DNA of 64,000 nt from Phormidium ambiguum IAM M-71 (lineage in GTDB: Bacteria > Cyanobacteriota > Cyanobacteriia > Cyanobacteriales > Aerosakkonemataceae): assembly GCF_001904725.1 (NCBI RefSeq), contig NZ_MRCE01000005.1, forward strand, positions 221,033 to 285,032. Direction: 5' to 3'. The notes beneath the pieces are model-generated. The model was not told the origin of the DNA. It searched no databases and saw only the letters and a program-made list of their open reading frames with translations. Numbering within the stretch: the first letter of the stretch is position 1; each line of letters starts with the position of its first letter. Below are positions 45,390-55,449 of the stretch, piece after piece. A program made the translations under genes and the position numbers.

Positions 45390-48361
45390 TTCTCTAAACT
45401 AGAAAATAAAGAAAAGTTGGTTAAGCAAGGGATAAAAAATGAATTGCTAGCATTGAATGATTTAGTCAATTCTGCTTCTTGGAGAATGTTGAGTGTTTCA
45501 ACTTTATTGTTTCTCCTAAATTTTCGTCGTTGGAGAATGCTTTCTATAAGTCTCCAACGTTTTTTTTGCAAGCTAATTATCGTAGTTTGATTCTGTCGAT
45601 AACGGATGACTTCAGCAGGAATCCCCAGTTGTTTAATCAGTTGATTAAAAATATAAATATTAGAGTGTTTTCGGGAATGGGGATTTAGATTCAAACCTAA
45701 GATTAGATTAACTTGTTTGTAGTGATCCCAAACTAAATTAGCTAAAGGTTCTAAGTCATCATTGGCTAAAGTTTCGCCGCTTAATAGACGATCGATCCAT
45801 TGCAAAAGTCCCAAACGTTCTCTAATCGTCCGTTCTTGTTCTTTAGTGTAGATATTGGGAATGAATAATCCCAGTTTCCATTTAGCTTGAAGTGCGATCG
45901 CTTTTTCATCTCTTTCCACAGCTAATCCATAACGTAATTCTTCATAACGAGAAATAGCCCCAGATAATTGCGAATAAATTTTGATTAATTCTGGGGTTAC
46001 TTCTGATTCCTTTGTAACAGCCAACCATTCCGCAGCTTGAGTTTTTTCTAAATTTAATCTTTCCGCTGCGGTGATTACTTCTTGAGATTCTAATTTTGCT
46101 TTTTCACTACTGGATAAAATCCGAGAATTTGCCACAGCTTGGTAATGGGATAATTGAATTTTGTTACTTACTTTCTTAGTTAAATTGCGGAAAAATTGAC
46201 TAGAATTAACTGTCATGAATTTAAGGTAATTGCCTTCATATTTTAACCTAGCAATTACGGCTTCTCGCAAGTTCCACATCGCCCAATTACTGTTAGCTTC
46301 TATTTGCGACCACAATTTTTTATGACAACAGTTTTCCCAATCGATCGGAATATTTACAATCGCCAACATTTCTGGCGATAAACTCATTCTAATTAATCCT
46401 ACTTCCAAATCCCAACGAGATTTTAATTCTCGTAAGATTACATAAGGCGATTCAGATTTAGAAACCGAACAAAAGTTTTTCCCAGACTTAGCTACCCAAA
46501 TATAGCGGGGTATAGGATGTCTAACTCTGGCTAAAGATTGGGCAATATCTGCATCATTAACTACACCATAAAAAATTCCAATTACCGCATCAAACCATTC
46601 CGCTTCAATACTTACACCAGTAGACATACTAGGAGTAGCAATGACGATATCATAGAGGGATAATTTCTCATTAATTTGTCTCACATATTCTCGTTGTGCA
46701 GTCAAATTAACGGTTTCTGAATTGATGACTAAAATGCGATCGCGGCTAATTCCCGATTCCAACAAATTAACCAACACATTAGAACTTTTTAAAGAATCAG
46801 TAGCAATAAATAATCTTTTCCCACCTGTTGCCATTTCCACAGTATCAGCAACGATCGCACTATGGTCTAAACAATTATAAACAGTGCAAGCATAACCCGG
46901 AGTTTGATACTGATTTTCAATCAAAAAAACCTCATCTTCGCCACGTAAAGCTTTCACATAATCGATCGCATAATTATCCAAATCCGCATCCGCAATAATT
47001 ACCCGCGCCGCCACCTTAATAATCTCTTCAAATCTCGCTAAAATTGCAGGTCTTCTCCCTTCCTTATTACAAGTACTACTAGTAAGTAAAGCCCGAAAAA
47101 CCTGGCAAACTTCATCAATTACAACTGTCGCCCCAAAAAATTGAAACGGACGAATTCCTAACAAAGATTCAACACATAAACCCAAGCGCCAAGTCGGATA
47201 ACCATTTTCATCAATATAATAACCATTACCTTTATCCGCATCAGTCCGCCAAGTATAACCCAACCTTTCCGCCAAAGAACGACCTAAAAATATCCGATGA
47301 GTTAAAGATAATAACCTTTCATTATCAGCAGTAACTTGAGAAATTAATTTAGTTTTACCCGTACCTTTCCCAGACGAAATCGCAATGATTCCTGTCTGAG
47401 GTAACTCTAAGCCAATTGTAGATAAATCAGCAACATTTAATTTTACTTTAGCAGGAATAGTCAAACTCGATCGTTTTTTAATTAACCAACTCCATTGTCC
47501 TAAAGACAAAGCATTATCATAAGCTTCCTCAAAAGCTGCTGCACCTTCAGCAACAATTAAATCATCAACCCCTTTTTGAGGAGTATTCCAAGTAATTACT
47601 TTAACTGGACATTTGCCTTCATTAATTAAAAGCTGGGCGGTTTTTTTAATCGCTAAATTAACAGCAGTAACAGTCTGGGTTTTCGTATCTCGATCGAAAC
47701 AAAAAGCAAATTGTCTACCACTTTTAACAAAAGGTTGTAAATCGGGAGTTAAAGTCGCAGTTTTATTAATTTGATCGACTCTTCTCCCATTCCAAATTCC
47801 TGGTAAAGCAATAGCAACAAAGCCAATACTTAACAGTGCAGCAGCTTTTTTTGCACCTTCAGTAATCACAATCGGTAAAGGAAGTTGTGTAATTACCCAA
47901 CGCCAAAAACCTAAAGCTTCCCCGGTTTCTGTTACTTCAACATTGTCAGGAATTACTAAATTAAATCTTTCCGCAATCTTTAGCCAAACTTGCAAAGTTA
48001 CAGGTAAGAAAAAAGCCCTAGTAGGAATTTTTGGTGGATGTTCATATTTAATTAACTTATTTTTTGCGCCCAAGCGTGGTTGATTCGGTTTAAAACATCC
48101 CCATTCGATCGCTTCCCCAGTTCCCGGGTCAACACCATTGCACCACCAACCACCACAGGTAGCGTGTTCATAACGTTTGATAAAACCAAGAGAAAGTCTA
48201 CCTGCACTATTGCGCGGCAATTCACTTGAGTAGCAGAGGTGGTTGTAGATGCTTTCACCTTTGAGACTGGTGACGCAAAGGGAAATCATGTCAGGGTCTA
48301 CACCGCTAGCCAGCCACTCATTCCAATGGTTTTGTTCGATGTAGTCAGGTTTGCACTTCAT
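45302..48361 (-). CDS. CyRepA1-family plasmid replication protein (DUF3854, P-loop)
   Basis: About 1019 residues from ATG 48361; TTG 48403 would add 14. The N-terminal region (YIEQNHWNEWLASGVDPDMI, then TEGAKKAAALLSIGF and FCFDRDTK) is a DUF3854/Toprim-like primase module. A helicase-like domain follows with Walker A SSGKGTGKT (Lys336) and Walker B VVIDEV, then TPSMSTGVSI and an ARVRHP arginine finger-like motif. This is the layout of CyRepA, the initiator of small cyanobacterial plasmids. No partition or mobilisation gene is nearby and the flanks are chromosomal, so it is probably an integrated plasmid relic or a domesticated gene. Its end overlaps the hydrolase gene. Confidence 0.85.
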   Translation of the reverse strand: MKCKPDYIEQNHWNEWLASGVDPDMISLCVTSLKGESIYNHLCYSSELPRNSAGRLSLGFIKRYEHATCGGWWCNGVDPGTGEAIEWGCFKPNQPRLGAKNKLIKYEHPPKIPTRAFFLPVTLQVWLKIAERFNLVIPDNVEVTETGEALGFWRWVITQLPLPIVITEGAKKAAALLSIGFVAIALPGIWNGRRVDQINKTATLTPDLQPFVKSGRQFAFCFDRDTKTQTVTAVNLAIKKTAQLLINEGKCPVKVITWNTPQKGVDDLIVAEGAAAFEEAYDNALSLGQWSWLIKKRSSLTIPAKVKLNVADLSTIGLELPQTGIIAISSGKGTGKTKLISQVTADNERLLSLTHRIFLGRSLAERLGYTWRTDADKGNGYYIDENGYPTWRLGLCVESLLGIRPFQFFGATVVIDEVCQVFRALLTSSTCNKEGRRPAILARFEEIIKVAARVIIADADLDNYAIDYVKALRGEDEVFLIENQYQTPGYACTVYNCLDHSAIVADTVEMATGGKRLFIATDSLKSSNVLVNLLESGISRDRILVINSETVNLTAQREYVRQINEKLSLYDIVIATPSMSTGVSIEAEWFDAVIGIFYGVVNDADIAQSLARVRHPIPRYIWVAKSGKNFCSVSKSESPYVILRELKSRWDLEVGLIRMSLSPEMLAIVNIPIDWENCCHKKLWSQIEANSNWAMWNLREAVIARLKYEGNYLKFMTVNSSQFFRNLTKKVSNKIQLSHYQAVANSRILSSSEKAKLESQEVITAAERLNLEKTQAAEWLAVTKESEVTPELIKIYSQLSGAISRYEELRYGLAVERDEKAIALQAKWKLGLFIPNIYTKEQERTIRERLGLLQWIDRLLSGETLANDDLEPLANLVWDHYKQVNLILGLNLNPHSRKHSNIYIFNQLIKQLGIPAEVIRYRQNQTTIISLQKKRWRLIESILQRRKFRRNNKVETLNILQEAELTKSFNASNSFFIPCLTNFSLFSSLENQLNLEKLFTPKNCKTAVLTASGQPEEAS

Positions 48362-48403
48362 GGGGCTAATTAAAAGACGCGAGTTATCGGTTCTGAAACT
48401 CAA

Positions 48404-48742
48404 TTCCAGAACATCAAAAAATTACCCGACAACACTATTCGTAGAGTGCTGTAGGTTGGGTATGTATAATAACACGCTATAGATAGAGTATGCGTTATTT
48501 AGCGCAAAAAGGCAGAAGGGAAGAAAGGCAGACGGCAGAAGGCAGAAGGAAAGAAAGGCAGAAGGCAGAAGGCAGAAGGCAGAAGGCAGAAGGAAAGAAA
48601 GGCAGAAGGCAGAAGGGAAGAAAGGCAGAAGGTAAAAATTCCCCTTTTCCCTTTTCCCCTTTTTCCCTTTTCCCCTTTTCCCCTTTTTCCCTTTTCCCCT
48701 TTTCCCCTTTCCCTATCTCCCCTGCCTGCCTGCCCTTAAACA
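48404..48742. other. Low-complexity spacer
   Basis: No gene is supported. A small inverted repeat (AATAACACGC/GCGTTATT, about 48467-48499) is followed by the purine/pyrimidine tract. Open frames on both strands here are products of the tandem repeats. Confidence 0.6.
48515..48720. repeat. Purine-rich then pyrimidine-rich tandem tract
   Basis: GGCAGAAG-type octamers are repeated with variants (GGAAAGAA, GGGAAGAA) to about 48631, then CCCCTTTT/CCCTTTTT units run to about 48718. The strand bias switches sharply near 48635. Such tracts occur at gene ends elsewhere in this window (4870, 27510, 63795) but this is the longest. It can form triplex or slipped structures. Confidence 0.85.
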
Positions 48743-50074
48743 TTAAGCCACACGATGCGCTGGCATTGCTTGTTCAATCCATTGTTGAATCGGAATTTCA
48801 ATCATAAATTCTGTACCCTCTCCTGGCACAGATTCGCAATACAATTTGCCACCATGTTTTTCAACTACAATTTGATAGCTAATTGATAATCCTAAACCTG
48901 TACCTTTACCCACTGCTTTTGTAGTAAAGAAGGGTTCAAAAAGTTTGGATTGTACTTCTTCTTCTATTCCTGGACCATTATCTTTTATGCGAATTCTAAT
49001 CCAACCATCTCCGATAATTTGAGTAGAAATGTGAATTTTCCCTTGTTGTTTAATGCCACCTGTAAAACTGCGCTGGTGATGATATTCATCTAGGGCATCA
49101 ATCGCATTAGAAAGAATATTCATAAACACTTGATTTAGTTGTCCAGCGTAGCATTCAATTGCAGGTAATGAACCATATTCTTTAATAATTTGAATGCCGG
49201 GATGGTCTGGCCTTGCTTTTAAGCGATGATGTAAAATTGTTAGAGTGCTATCAATTCCTTCGTGAATATTCACGGATTTAACTGCGGCTTCATCCACGCG
49301 AGAGAAAATTCGCATTGACTTGACAATTTCATGAATGCGTTGCGTTCCAGTATTCGCTGAATTCAACAATTTTAATAAATCATCTTTAATAAAATCCAAC
49401 TCAATTTCTTCGATTTCGGCTTGAATTTTCGGAGTGGGGTTTGGGTAATCCTCTTGATACATTTCGAGAAGTCCCAAAATATTTAAAATATAATCTTTAG
49501 CATAAGTGAGATTGCCATGAATAAAGTTAATTGGATTGTTAATTTCATGGGCTATTCCGGCTGCCATTTGTCCTAAACTGGACATTTTTTCGCCTTGAAT
49601 GAGTTGCACTTGCATTTGCTTTAAATCAGAGTAAGCTCGACTTAATTCGGCGACTTTCTGCTCTAACAAAAGATTTTTTTCTTCTAGTTTATTACTTAGT
49701 TCATAGAGTTTGAGGTGTAATTTTATCCGGGCTAGAATTTCTTCTTGTTGGAACGGTTTAGTGATATAGTCTACTGCTCCTAGTTGAAACCCTTCAACTT
49801 TATTAGCAATGTCAGAAAGTGCTGTCATAAAGATAATCGGAATATCTTTAGTTAAGGGATTTGCTTTTAGTTGACGGCAGGTTTCAAAGCCGTTAATTTC
49901 TGGCATCATTATATCTAATAAAATTAGGTCGGGTAGGGCATATTTGACTCTTTCTAATGCGACTTTGCCTGATTGTGCTACCCAAACTTCAAACCCAGCT
50001 TGATCTAAGGTATCGGATAGTACTCCTAAGTTGGCAAGGTTATCATCAACAATAAGAACAGTAGGATTTTTCAT
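48743..50074 (-). CDS. Receiver-histidine kinase fusion (paralogue 2)
   Basis: 443 residues. The receiver (about 5-120) has Asp54 in LDIMMPEINGF, the coiled coil (about 125-160) leads to HisKA with MAAGIAHEINNPINF (His176), and HATPase motifs NILSNAIDAL, DNGPGI and GTGLGLSIS follow. It is a paralogue of 32887-34203 over its full length. It is the second gene of a unit, 24 bp after the PAS hybrid kinase, with an AGGAGA ribosome site. Confidence 0.93.
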   Translation of the reverse strand: MKNPTVLIVDDNLANLGVLSDTLDQAGFEVWVAQSGKVALERVKYALPDLILLDIMMPEINGFETCRQLKANPLTKDIPIIFMTALSDIANKVEGFQLGAVDYITKPFQQEEILARIKLHLKLYELSNKLEEKNLLLEQKVAELSRAYSDLKQMQVQLIQGEKMSSLGQMAAGIAHEINNPINFIHGNLTYAKDYILNILGLLEMYQEDYPNPTPKIQAEIEEIELDFIKDDLLKLLNSANTGTQRIHEIVKSMRIFSRVDEAAVKSVNIHEGIDSTLTILHHRLKARPDHPGIQIIKEYGSLPAIECYAGQLNQVFMNILSNAIDALDEYHHQRSFTGGIKQQGKIHISTQIIGDGWIRIRIKDNGPGIEEEVQSKLFEPFFTTKAVGKGTGLGLSISYQIVVEKHGGKLYCESVPGEGTEFMIEIPIQQWIEQAMPAHRVA

Positions 50075-50098
50075 GGTTCTCTAATCTCCTGATGTTTT

Positions 50099-53000
50099 TT
50101 ACTTGAATGATTGAACTAAAACTACAATTTCTTTGTCTTGAAATCCGTTCGCTAGTTGATTTAATTTTTTAGCGAAAGCTTGGTATTTTTGATCTGTTTG
50201 CTCCAGCAATTTTGCTTGTTTAATAATCCCTTTAAAATTACCTTTCATTGCTAATTCATAGATAATTTCTAGTTGTTCTGCTGGTGGAGGAAATAATTTG
50301 GGGTTTTCCAGATTATGTTCTGGTGAAGCAGCTTTTTCTTCGTAAATCCATTCGATTTGCAAATATTTTTGGAGTTTTTCCAGTAATTCTTTTGCCATCA
50401 CTGGTTTAGGCATAAAATCGTTACCTCCTGCTTCTATGCTTCGATATTGATCTGATTCAAAGACGCTGGCAGAGGAAACGATAATAATTAAGTTTTTGTA
50501 GGTTTCGGATTGGCGGATACGTTTAATTAGTTCAAAGCCGTCTCCTTTAGGCATTAGTAGGTCGGTAATAATTAAATTCGGTTTATGTTCGTGAATTTTT
50601 TGCCATCCTTCTTGTCCGCTTGTGGCTTCAAAGACTATGAAACCGATCGGACCAAGTAGATTACTAATTACCGATCGATTTTCCCACTTATCATCAACGA
50701 CTAAAATTTTCGGTTGACTATCTTTAATTCCAATAATTTGTCCTTTATCATCAGTTTGAGAAGTTTTGATCCATTCGGTTGCTTCAGGAAAACTAACATC
50801 AAACCAGAAAATACTGCCCACATTCATTTCGCTTTGGACTTGAATTTTACTCCCCATTAATTCGACAATTTCTTGGCTAATTGCTAATCCTAATCCTGTG
50901 CCTTCTCCCTGCCTTTTACTATCAGTTACTTGTTCAAACGGCAGAAAAATTGTTTGCAGTTTTTCTGCGGCAATGCCAATCCCTGTATCTTGGACTTGAA
51001 AGCGAATTTTTCCGGGTGTAGCGAAACTAACTGTAAAGTTTACAATACCTTTATCTGTAAATTTGATTGCATTTGTTAGTAGGTTAATTAGTACTTGCCG
51101 CAAGCGTTTTTCATCAGCGTGAATAGCGATCGGTAATTCACTAGTAGATTGATAATGAAATTGAATTCCTTTCAGTTCGGCACGAATGCGACACATTTCC
51201 GCTACTCCTTGGAGAAATGCGGGAAAATGGAAATCTGAAGGAATTAATTCTACTTTTCCGGCTTCAATTTTCGATAAGTCTAAAATGTCATTAATTAAGG
51301 TTAATAAATGAGAGCCACATTGGTAAATTACATCAATGCGCGATCGATCTTCTTCCGTTAAAGTTCTACCCCGCAACAAAATTTGAGCATAACCAATAAT
51401 CCCATTCAGAGGAGTCCGTAATTCATGACTCATATTAGCGAGAAACTCACTTTTTGCCCGATTTGCGGTTTCTGCTGCTTCTTTGGCTTTAGTGATGGCG
51501 ATTTCCCATTCCTTGCGTTCTGTAATGTCAGCGCATATACCAATCCATTCCGAGATGTTGCCATCAGCATCTAAAATCGGCACTCCTCTAACAGTCATGT
51601 GGCGATACTCACCATCATGACGGCGCAAGCGATACTCAACTTCGTAAAGCGTGCGGTTAGCAATTGCGGCTAACCAAATTTTAGTAGTATGGAGATGATC
51701 CTCTGGATGAATAGCGTTAAGCCAACCCCAGCCTATGCGCTCTTCGTTAGTTTGTCCGGTGAATTTGCTCCAATTAGTTAGCTCAAGCATTTGTTCGCCT
51801 TGAGCATTAGCATTCCAAATGATATCGGTGGTGGCTTCAATTAGCGATCGAAATCTCTCTTCATTTTGTTGCAAGGCTGCTTCGGCTTGCCGACGTTCTG
51901 TAATATCAGTATGCACACCAATCCATTCTCGAATCTCACCATTTTCAGCCAAAATTGGCACTGCTCTCACACTCATGTAACAATACTCGCCATCATAACG
52001 ACGCAAGCGATGCTCAACTTGGTAAAGTGTTTGATTCGCAACTGCGGTAGCCCAACATTTTGCCGTATGCTCTCGATCGTCTGGATGAACGGCATCAAGC
52101 CAACCCCATTTTTTGTAGTCGCTAAAAGTTTGTCCTGTAAAGTTACTCCAACCAAATTGACAGGGATTTAATTCGCCTTCAGCATTGGTGTTCCAAATAA
52201 TTTGTGCGGTAGTTTCTATTAGCGATCGAAATCTCTGTTCGCTTTGTTGCAACGCAATTTCGGCTTGTTTACGTTCGCTAATATCTCGCACTACTGAAAG
52301 CGCATAAAGCTTACCATCTTGCCAATAGGGAACGGCAATAACTTCAACATCAATAAGAGTACCGTCTTTATGTAAATTAATAGCTTGACAGGAAAATTGC
52401 TTACCTGATTTTACAGTTCTGATAAAGTCTTTAAACAAGCGATAACAATCGGAATGAACGTAACTTCCTGGTGCTAATTGCATAAATTCTTCCACAGAAT
52501 AACCGTGCATTTTAGCTTGTGCAGGATTAACAGCAACTATGTTTCCAGTTTCTAATTCATAAATCGTAATTCCATCATTAACTGCCTCAAAAATACTCCG
52601 ATATTGTGCTTCTTTTTGCCTTAATGCTGCTTCAGTTTGCTGTCGTTCAGTAATATCCGTATTTGCCCCGATCCATTCCCGAATAGTTCGATCTGGATTC
52701 AAAATTGGGATAGCACGACAATTCATGTAACGATATTCGCCATCATGACGACGCTGGCGAAATTCAACTTCATAAAACGATCGATCGCGCACCGCTTGTG
52801 CCCACTTACTAGCTAGAAATTGGCGATCGTCAGGATGAACTGCATTCAGCCAACCTTCACCTTGATACTCAGCAAGACTCTGCCCAGTAAATTTGCTCCA
52901 ACTAGATTGTTCGTTAATTAATTCGCCTTCAGCATTTGCATTCCAGATTACTTGAGCAGTAGCTTCTATTAACGATCGAAAACGTTGTTCGCTTTGTTGA

Positions 53001-53509
53001 AGTGCAATTTCGGCAATTTTGCGATCGTTCACATCTGTCGCCGTTCCCACCCACTCCCGAATGCTACCATCCTCATTTAAAACCGGAACTCCTTGAGTCA
53101 CAAAATAACGGTAAGTTCCATCTTTGGTAAGCAGACGATATTCCGCATGGTACAAACTTTGTGCTGCTGCTGCTTCCTTCCAGTGTTGAGCAACTCGTTG
53201 GCGATCGTCAGGATGAATCGCATCTAACCAACCCAAACCTTTAGCTTCTTCATCAGTCCTGCCAGTGAAAAATTTCCAACTCGACGTATCATATACATTT
53301 CCTGCCTCATCCGCCACCCAAACCAATTGAGAAGTAGCCGCGAAAAAAGCTTCAAAGCGTTCTTTATACCTTTGAAGTTCGCTACTTTTTTGAGATAACT
53401 CTTCTTGTAACGCAGTCGTTCGTTCTGCCACTAACCGTTCTAGTGTTTCATGATCGATCGCCTTTAGTGATGACACTGGCAAATTTCTAGACGGCAATTT
53501 CTTACTCAT
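50099..53509 (-). CDS. Five-PAS hybrid histidine kinase/response regulator
   Basis: 1136 residues, soluble, with AGGA before the ATG. A coiled-coil start is followed by five PAS/PAC units (about 50-670), four of them close relatives with the WSKFTGQ and HPDDR motifs. Then HisKA with [10 protein letters not shown] (His695), HATPase ([24 protein letters not shown]), a receiver with Asp983 (TDLLMPKGDG) and the C-terminal helical tail PPAEQLEIIYELAMKGNF that is shared with the MASE1 hybrid kinase. It heads a two-gene unit with a REC-kinase; the kinase order is the reverse of that at 30399-34203. Confidence 0.94.
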   Translation of the reverse strand: MSKKLPSRNLPVSSLKAIDHETLERLVAERTTALQEELSQKSSELQRYKERFEAFFAATSQLVWVADEAGNVYDTSSWKFFTGRTDEEAKGLGWLDAIHPDDRQRVAQHWKEAAAAQSLYHAEYRLLTKDGTYRYFVTQGVPVLNEDGSIREWVGTATDVNDRKIAEIALQQSEQRFRSLIEATAQVIWNANAEGELINEQSSWSKFTGQSLAEYQGEGWLNAVHPDDRQFLASKWAQAVRDRSFYEVEFRQRRHDGEYRYMNCRAIPILNPDRTIREWIGANTDITERQQTEAALRQKEAQYRSIFEAVNDGITIYELETGNIVAVNPAQAKMHGYSVEEFMQLAPGSYVHSDCYRLFKDFIRTVKSGKQFSCQAINLHKDGTLIDVEVIAVPYWQDGKLYALSVVRDISERKQAEIALQQSEQRFRSLIETTAQIIWNTNAEGELNPCQFGWSNFTGQTFSDYKKWGWLDAVHPDDREHTAKCWATAVANQTLYQVEHRLRRYDGEYCYMSVRAVPILAENGEIREWIGVHTDITERRQAEAALQQNEERFRSLIEATTDIIWNANAQGEQMLELTNWSKFTGQTNEERIGWGWLNAIHPEDHLHTTKIWLAAIANRTLYEVEYRLRRHDGEYRHMTVRGVPILDADGNISEWIGICADITERKEWEIAITKAKEAAETANRAKSEFLANMSHELRTPLNGIIGYAQILLRGRTLTEEDRSRIDVIYQCGSHLLTLINDILDLSKIEAGKVELIPSDFHFPAFLQGVAEMCRIRAELKGIQFHYQSTSELPIAIHADEKRLRQVLINLLTNAIKFTDKGIVNFTVSFATPGKIRFQVQDTGIGIAAEKLQTIFLPFEQVTDSKRQGEGTGLGLAISQEIVELMGSKIQVQSEMNVGSIFWFDVSFPEATEWIKTSQTDDKGQIIGIKDSQPKILVVDDKWENRSVISNLLGPIGFIVFEATSGQEGWQKIHEHKPNLIITDLLMPKGDGFELIKRIRQSETYKNLIIIVSSASVFESDQYRSIEAGGNDFMPKPVMAKELLEKLQKYLQIEWIYEEKAASPEHNLENPKLFPPPAEQLEIIYELAMKGNFKGIIKQAKLLEQTDQKYQAFAKKLNQLANGFQDKEIVVLVQSFK

Positions 53510-53997
53510 AATTGTTCCTGTATTTCAGCCATAATTTCGGGACTATTCTTCCATCAAAAATACTTCAGACAACCTGTGCAATTAGCTCCCCTAAAATCTG
53601 AAATTTCCTATAACAACAAAAATTAAACGTTTTACTAAAATTTATACTTTATAGATTGCTAATTAGCAAACCAAACACTTCTAATACTCTATCTTTATAC
53701 AACTTAACATTTTTTGTAACCGTAATTCCCCCTAATTAACAACCTTTTTCCTCCTTAAATACCAATAGTTAATTTCGTTACAAAATCATCATAAATATGC
53801 CCAATGATAGATTTAAAATGAATCCTTCTACACTGAGTATGAACTTTAAAAACCACTATATACAAAAACAGGGTCAATTAATTCATTGATCCTAGAAATT
53901 TTAGATTTTAGATGACCATTCACTTAGCCTGTGCGTTTTAGATTTAAACGAACAAAAAAATATATCTAAGCATGATTATTGTGAAATGGTATAATCC
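53510..53997. other. AT-rich intergenic region, nothing recognised
   Basis: This 488-bp stretch lies upstream of the PAS hybrid kinase and downstream of the TPR gene. I see only a short ATTTTAGATTTTAGA run near 53900 and a weak GGGTCAAT/ATTGATCC symmetry. No gene or RNA is supported. Confidence 0.5.
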
Positions 53998-54438
53998 CTA
54001 GCTTTTTCCAGAGTTATTATGTTGCTGAACTTTTAAAATTGCTTCCTGAGCTAACTGTTCCAGCCTTGCATCTTTCAGTTCCCTAGCAATAGCTAAACCC
54101 TTTTGCGCCGAATCTAAAGCTTTCCGATCGTCCCCCAATTTAGCGTAAGTATAACTCAAAAGTACTAGAAGAGTTCCTTCTCGCTCCCGATTACCGATTT
54201 CCTGATAAATCGCTAACGACTGTTCCCAAAACTGTAAAGCTTCCTGAAATCGATCGACTTTAGACCTCTGAAGTCCCTGGTAAAACAATTGAAATGCCTG
54301 CGTATCCTTTTCCGTATTCGTTTGTGCCAGCACTTTTGGCACTAGCAAATTTCTCAACGAATAAAAATTCACAGAACTAACTGCAATAACTGTGAGTACA
54401 GCAACAACTGTAAAAATTCCTAGTTTCGTTAAACGCAT
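53998..54438 (-). CDS. Membrane-anchored TPR protein
   Basis: 146 residues. One N-terminal hydrophobic helix (about 6-26) acts as anchor or uncleaved signal. Two to three TPR-like units follow (AFQLFYQGLQRSKVDRFQEA, LAIYQEIGNREREGTLLVLL, DDRKALDSAQKGLAIAREL). It has no enzymatic domain and is probably an interaction protein on the outer face of the membrane. It stands alone between the kinase unit and a palindromic repeat. Confidence 0.8.
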   Translation of the reverse strand: MRLTKLGIFTVVAVLTVIAVSSVNFYSLRNLLVPKVLAQTNTEKDTQAFQLFYQGLQRSKVDRFQEALQFWEQSLAIYQEIGNREREGTLLVLLSYTYAKLGDDRKALDSAQKGLAIARELKDARLEQLAQEAILKVQQHNNSGKS

Positions 54439-54505
54439 CGCTGTTAATCAGAGAAGTTAGTCTTAGTTTACTCATAACTTGGATTAATTCAACATCCACC
54501 TATAA

Positions 54506-54542
54506 ATAGATCCCTGACTTCTTCAAGAAGCCAGGGATCTAT
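54506..54542. repeat. Palindromic repeat, ATCCCTGACTTCTT type
   Basis: ATAGATCCCTGACTTCTT (54506-54523) is inverted with one mismatch to 54542. It lies between two divergent genes, so it cannot terminate either. Its core resembles the hairpin at 8222-8264. Confidence 0.75.
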
Positions 54543-54611
54543 CTGCACTAGTTAAAATTATGATAATGTTTGCCAAGTGTAATCACTAAAGGTGTGAAGG
54601 AAAAAACCACA

Positions 54612-55448
54612 ATGAAAGATTTAACCCGTAGAGAATTTATTATTGTTTCCACTTTAGCCGCTGGTTTTGCTATAGCAGTTCGCCCCATTTCTGCCCAAGT
54701 TATCACCACCGATAGTCAAGGTTTAATAGCAGGAGAAGTAAAAATTCCCGTTGCAGATGGTGAAATTCCTGCTTATCGCGCTATGCCCGCAACCGGAGAG
54801 AATTTTCCTACAGTTTTAGTAATACAAGAAATCTTTGGAGTTCACGAACATATCCAAGATATTTGTCGGCGTTTTGCTAAGATGGGATATCTAGCTATTG
54901 CCCCCGAAATGTTTTCCCGTCAAGGCGATGTTTCCCAACTAACTAACATCCAAGAAATCATTTCTAAAGTAGTCTCTAAAGTTCCCGATTCTCAAGTAAT
55001 GTCTGATTTAGACGCTACCGTAAAATGGGCGGCAGAATCAAGTAAAGGTAATACCAAAAAATTAGGAATTACTGGTTTTTGTTGGGGCGGCAGAATTACT
55101 TGGTTATACTCAGCACATAACCCAAATGTTACTGCTGGTGTCGCGTGGTATGGCCGTTTAGTCGGTCAATCCACCCCGCTAACCCCCAAACATCCAATCG
55201 ATATTGCTGCTGATTTAAAAGTCCCAGTTTTAGGACTTTACGGCGGTAATGATGACGGAATTCCTAATTCTACAGTTGAACAAATGCAGAAAGCTTTAAA
55301 AACCGGAAATAGCGGTTCTGAAATTATTCTTTATCCCGATACACCTCACGCTTTTTTTGCTGATTATCGTCCCAGTTATCGCCAAAAAGAAGCTGAAGAT
55401 GGTTGGAACAGATTGCAAGAATGGTTTAAAAAATACGGAGTTGCTTAA
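54612..55448 (+). CDS. Tat-exported dienelactone hydrolase family protein
   Basis: 278 residues from ATG 54612, preceded by AAGGA; an upstream TTG gives a non-coding-looking extension. The N-terminus has the twin-arginine motif TRREFI, a hydrophobic core and an ISAQ cleavage-like site, so it should be exported folded. The mature part has [14 protein letters not shown], nucleophile Cys157 in GFCWGGR, and the HAFF histidine, the DLH triad. Relatives are often carboxymethylenebutenolidases with broad esterase activity; the natural substrate here is unknown. It is convergent with a phosphatase gene, only 1 bp apart. Confidence 0.92.
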   Translation: MKDLTRREFIIVSTLAAGFAIAVRPISAQVITTDSQGLIAGEVKIPVADGEIPAYRAMPATGENFPTVLVIQEIFGVHEHIQDICRRFAKMGYLAIAPEMFSRQGDVSQLTNIQEIISKVVSKVPDSQVMSDLDATVKWAAESSKGNTKKLGITGFCWGGRITWLYSAHNPNVTAGVAWYGRLVGQSTPLTPKHPIDIAADLKVPVLGLYGGNDDGIPNSTVEQMQKALKTGNSGSEIILYPDTPHAFFADYRPSYRQKEAEDGWNRLQEWFKKYGVA

Positions 55449-55449
55449 T

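Noticed and set aside
45302..48403. The window as part of a plasmid because of the CyRepA1 gene
   Set aside because: bioF, ychF, cysK and psbD on both sides are core chromosomal genes and no other plasmid function is seen.
48490..48807. Frames on both strands through the purine/pyrimidine tract
   Set aside because: Open only because the tandem repeats contain no stop; they encode Gly/Lys/Arg or Phe/Pro/Leu runs.
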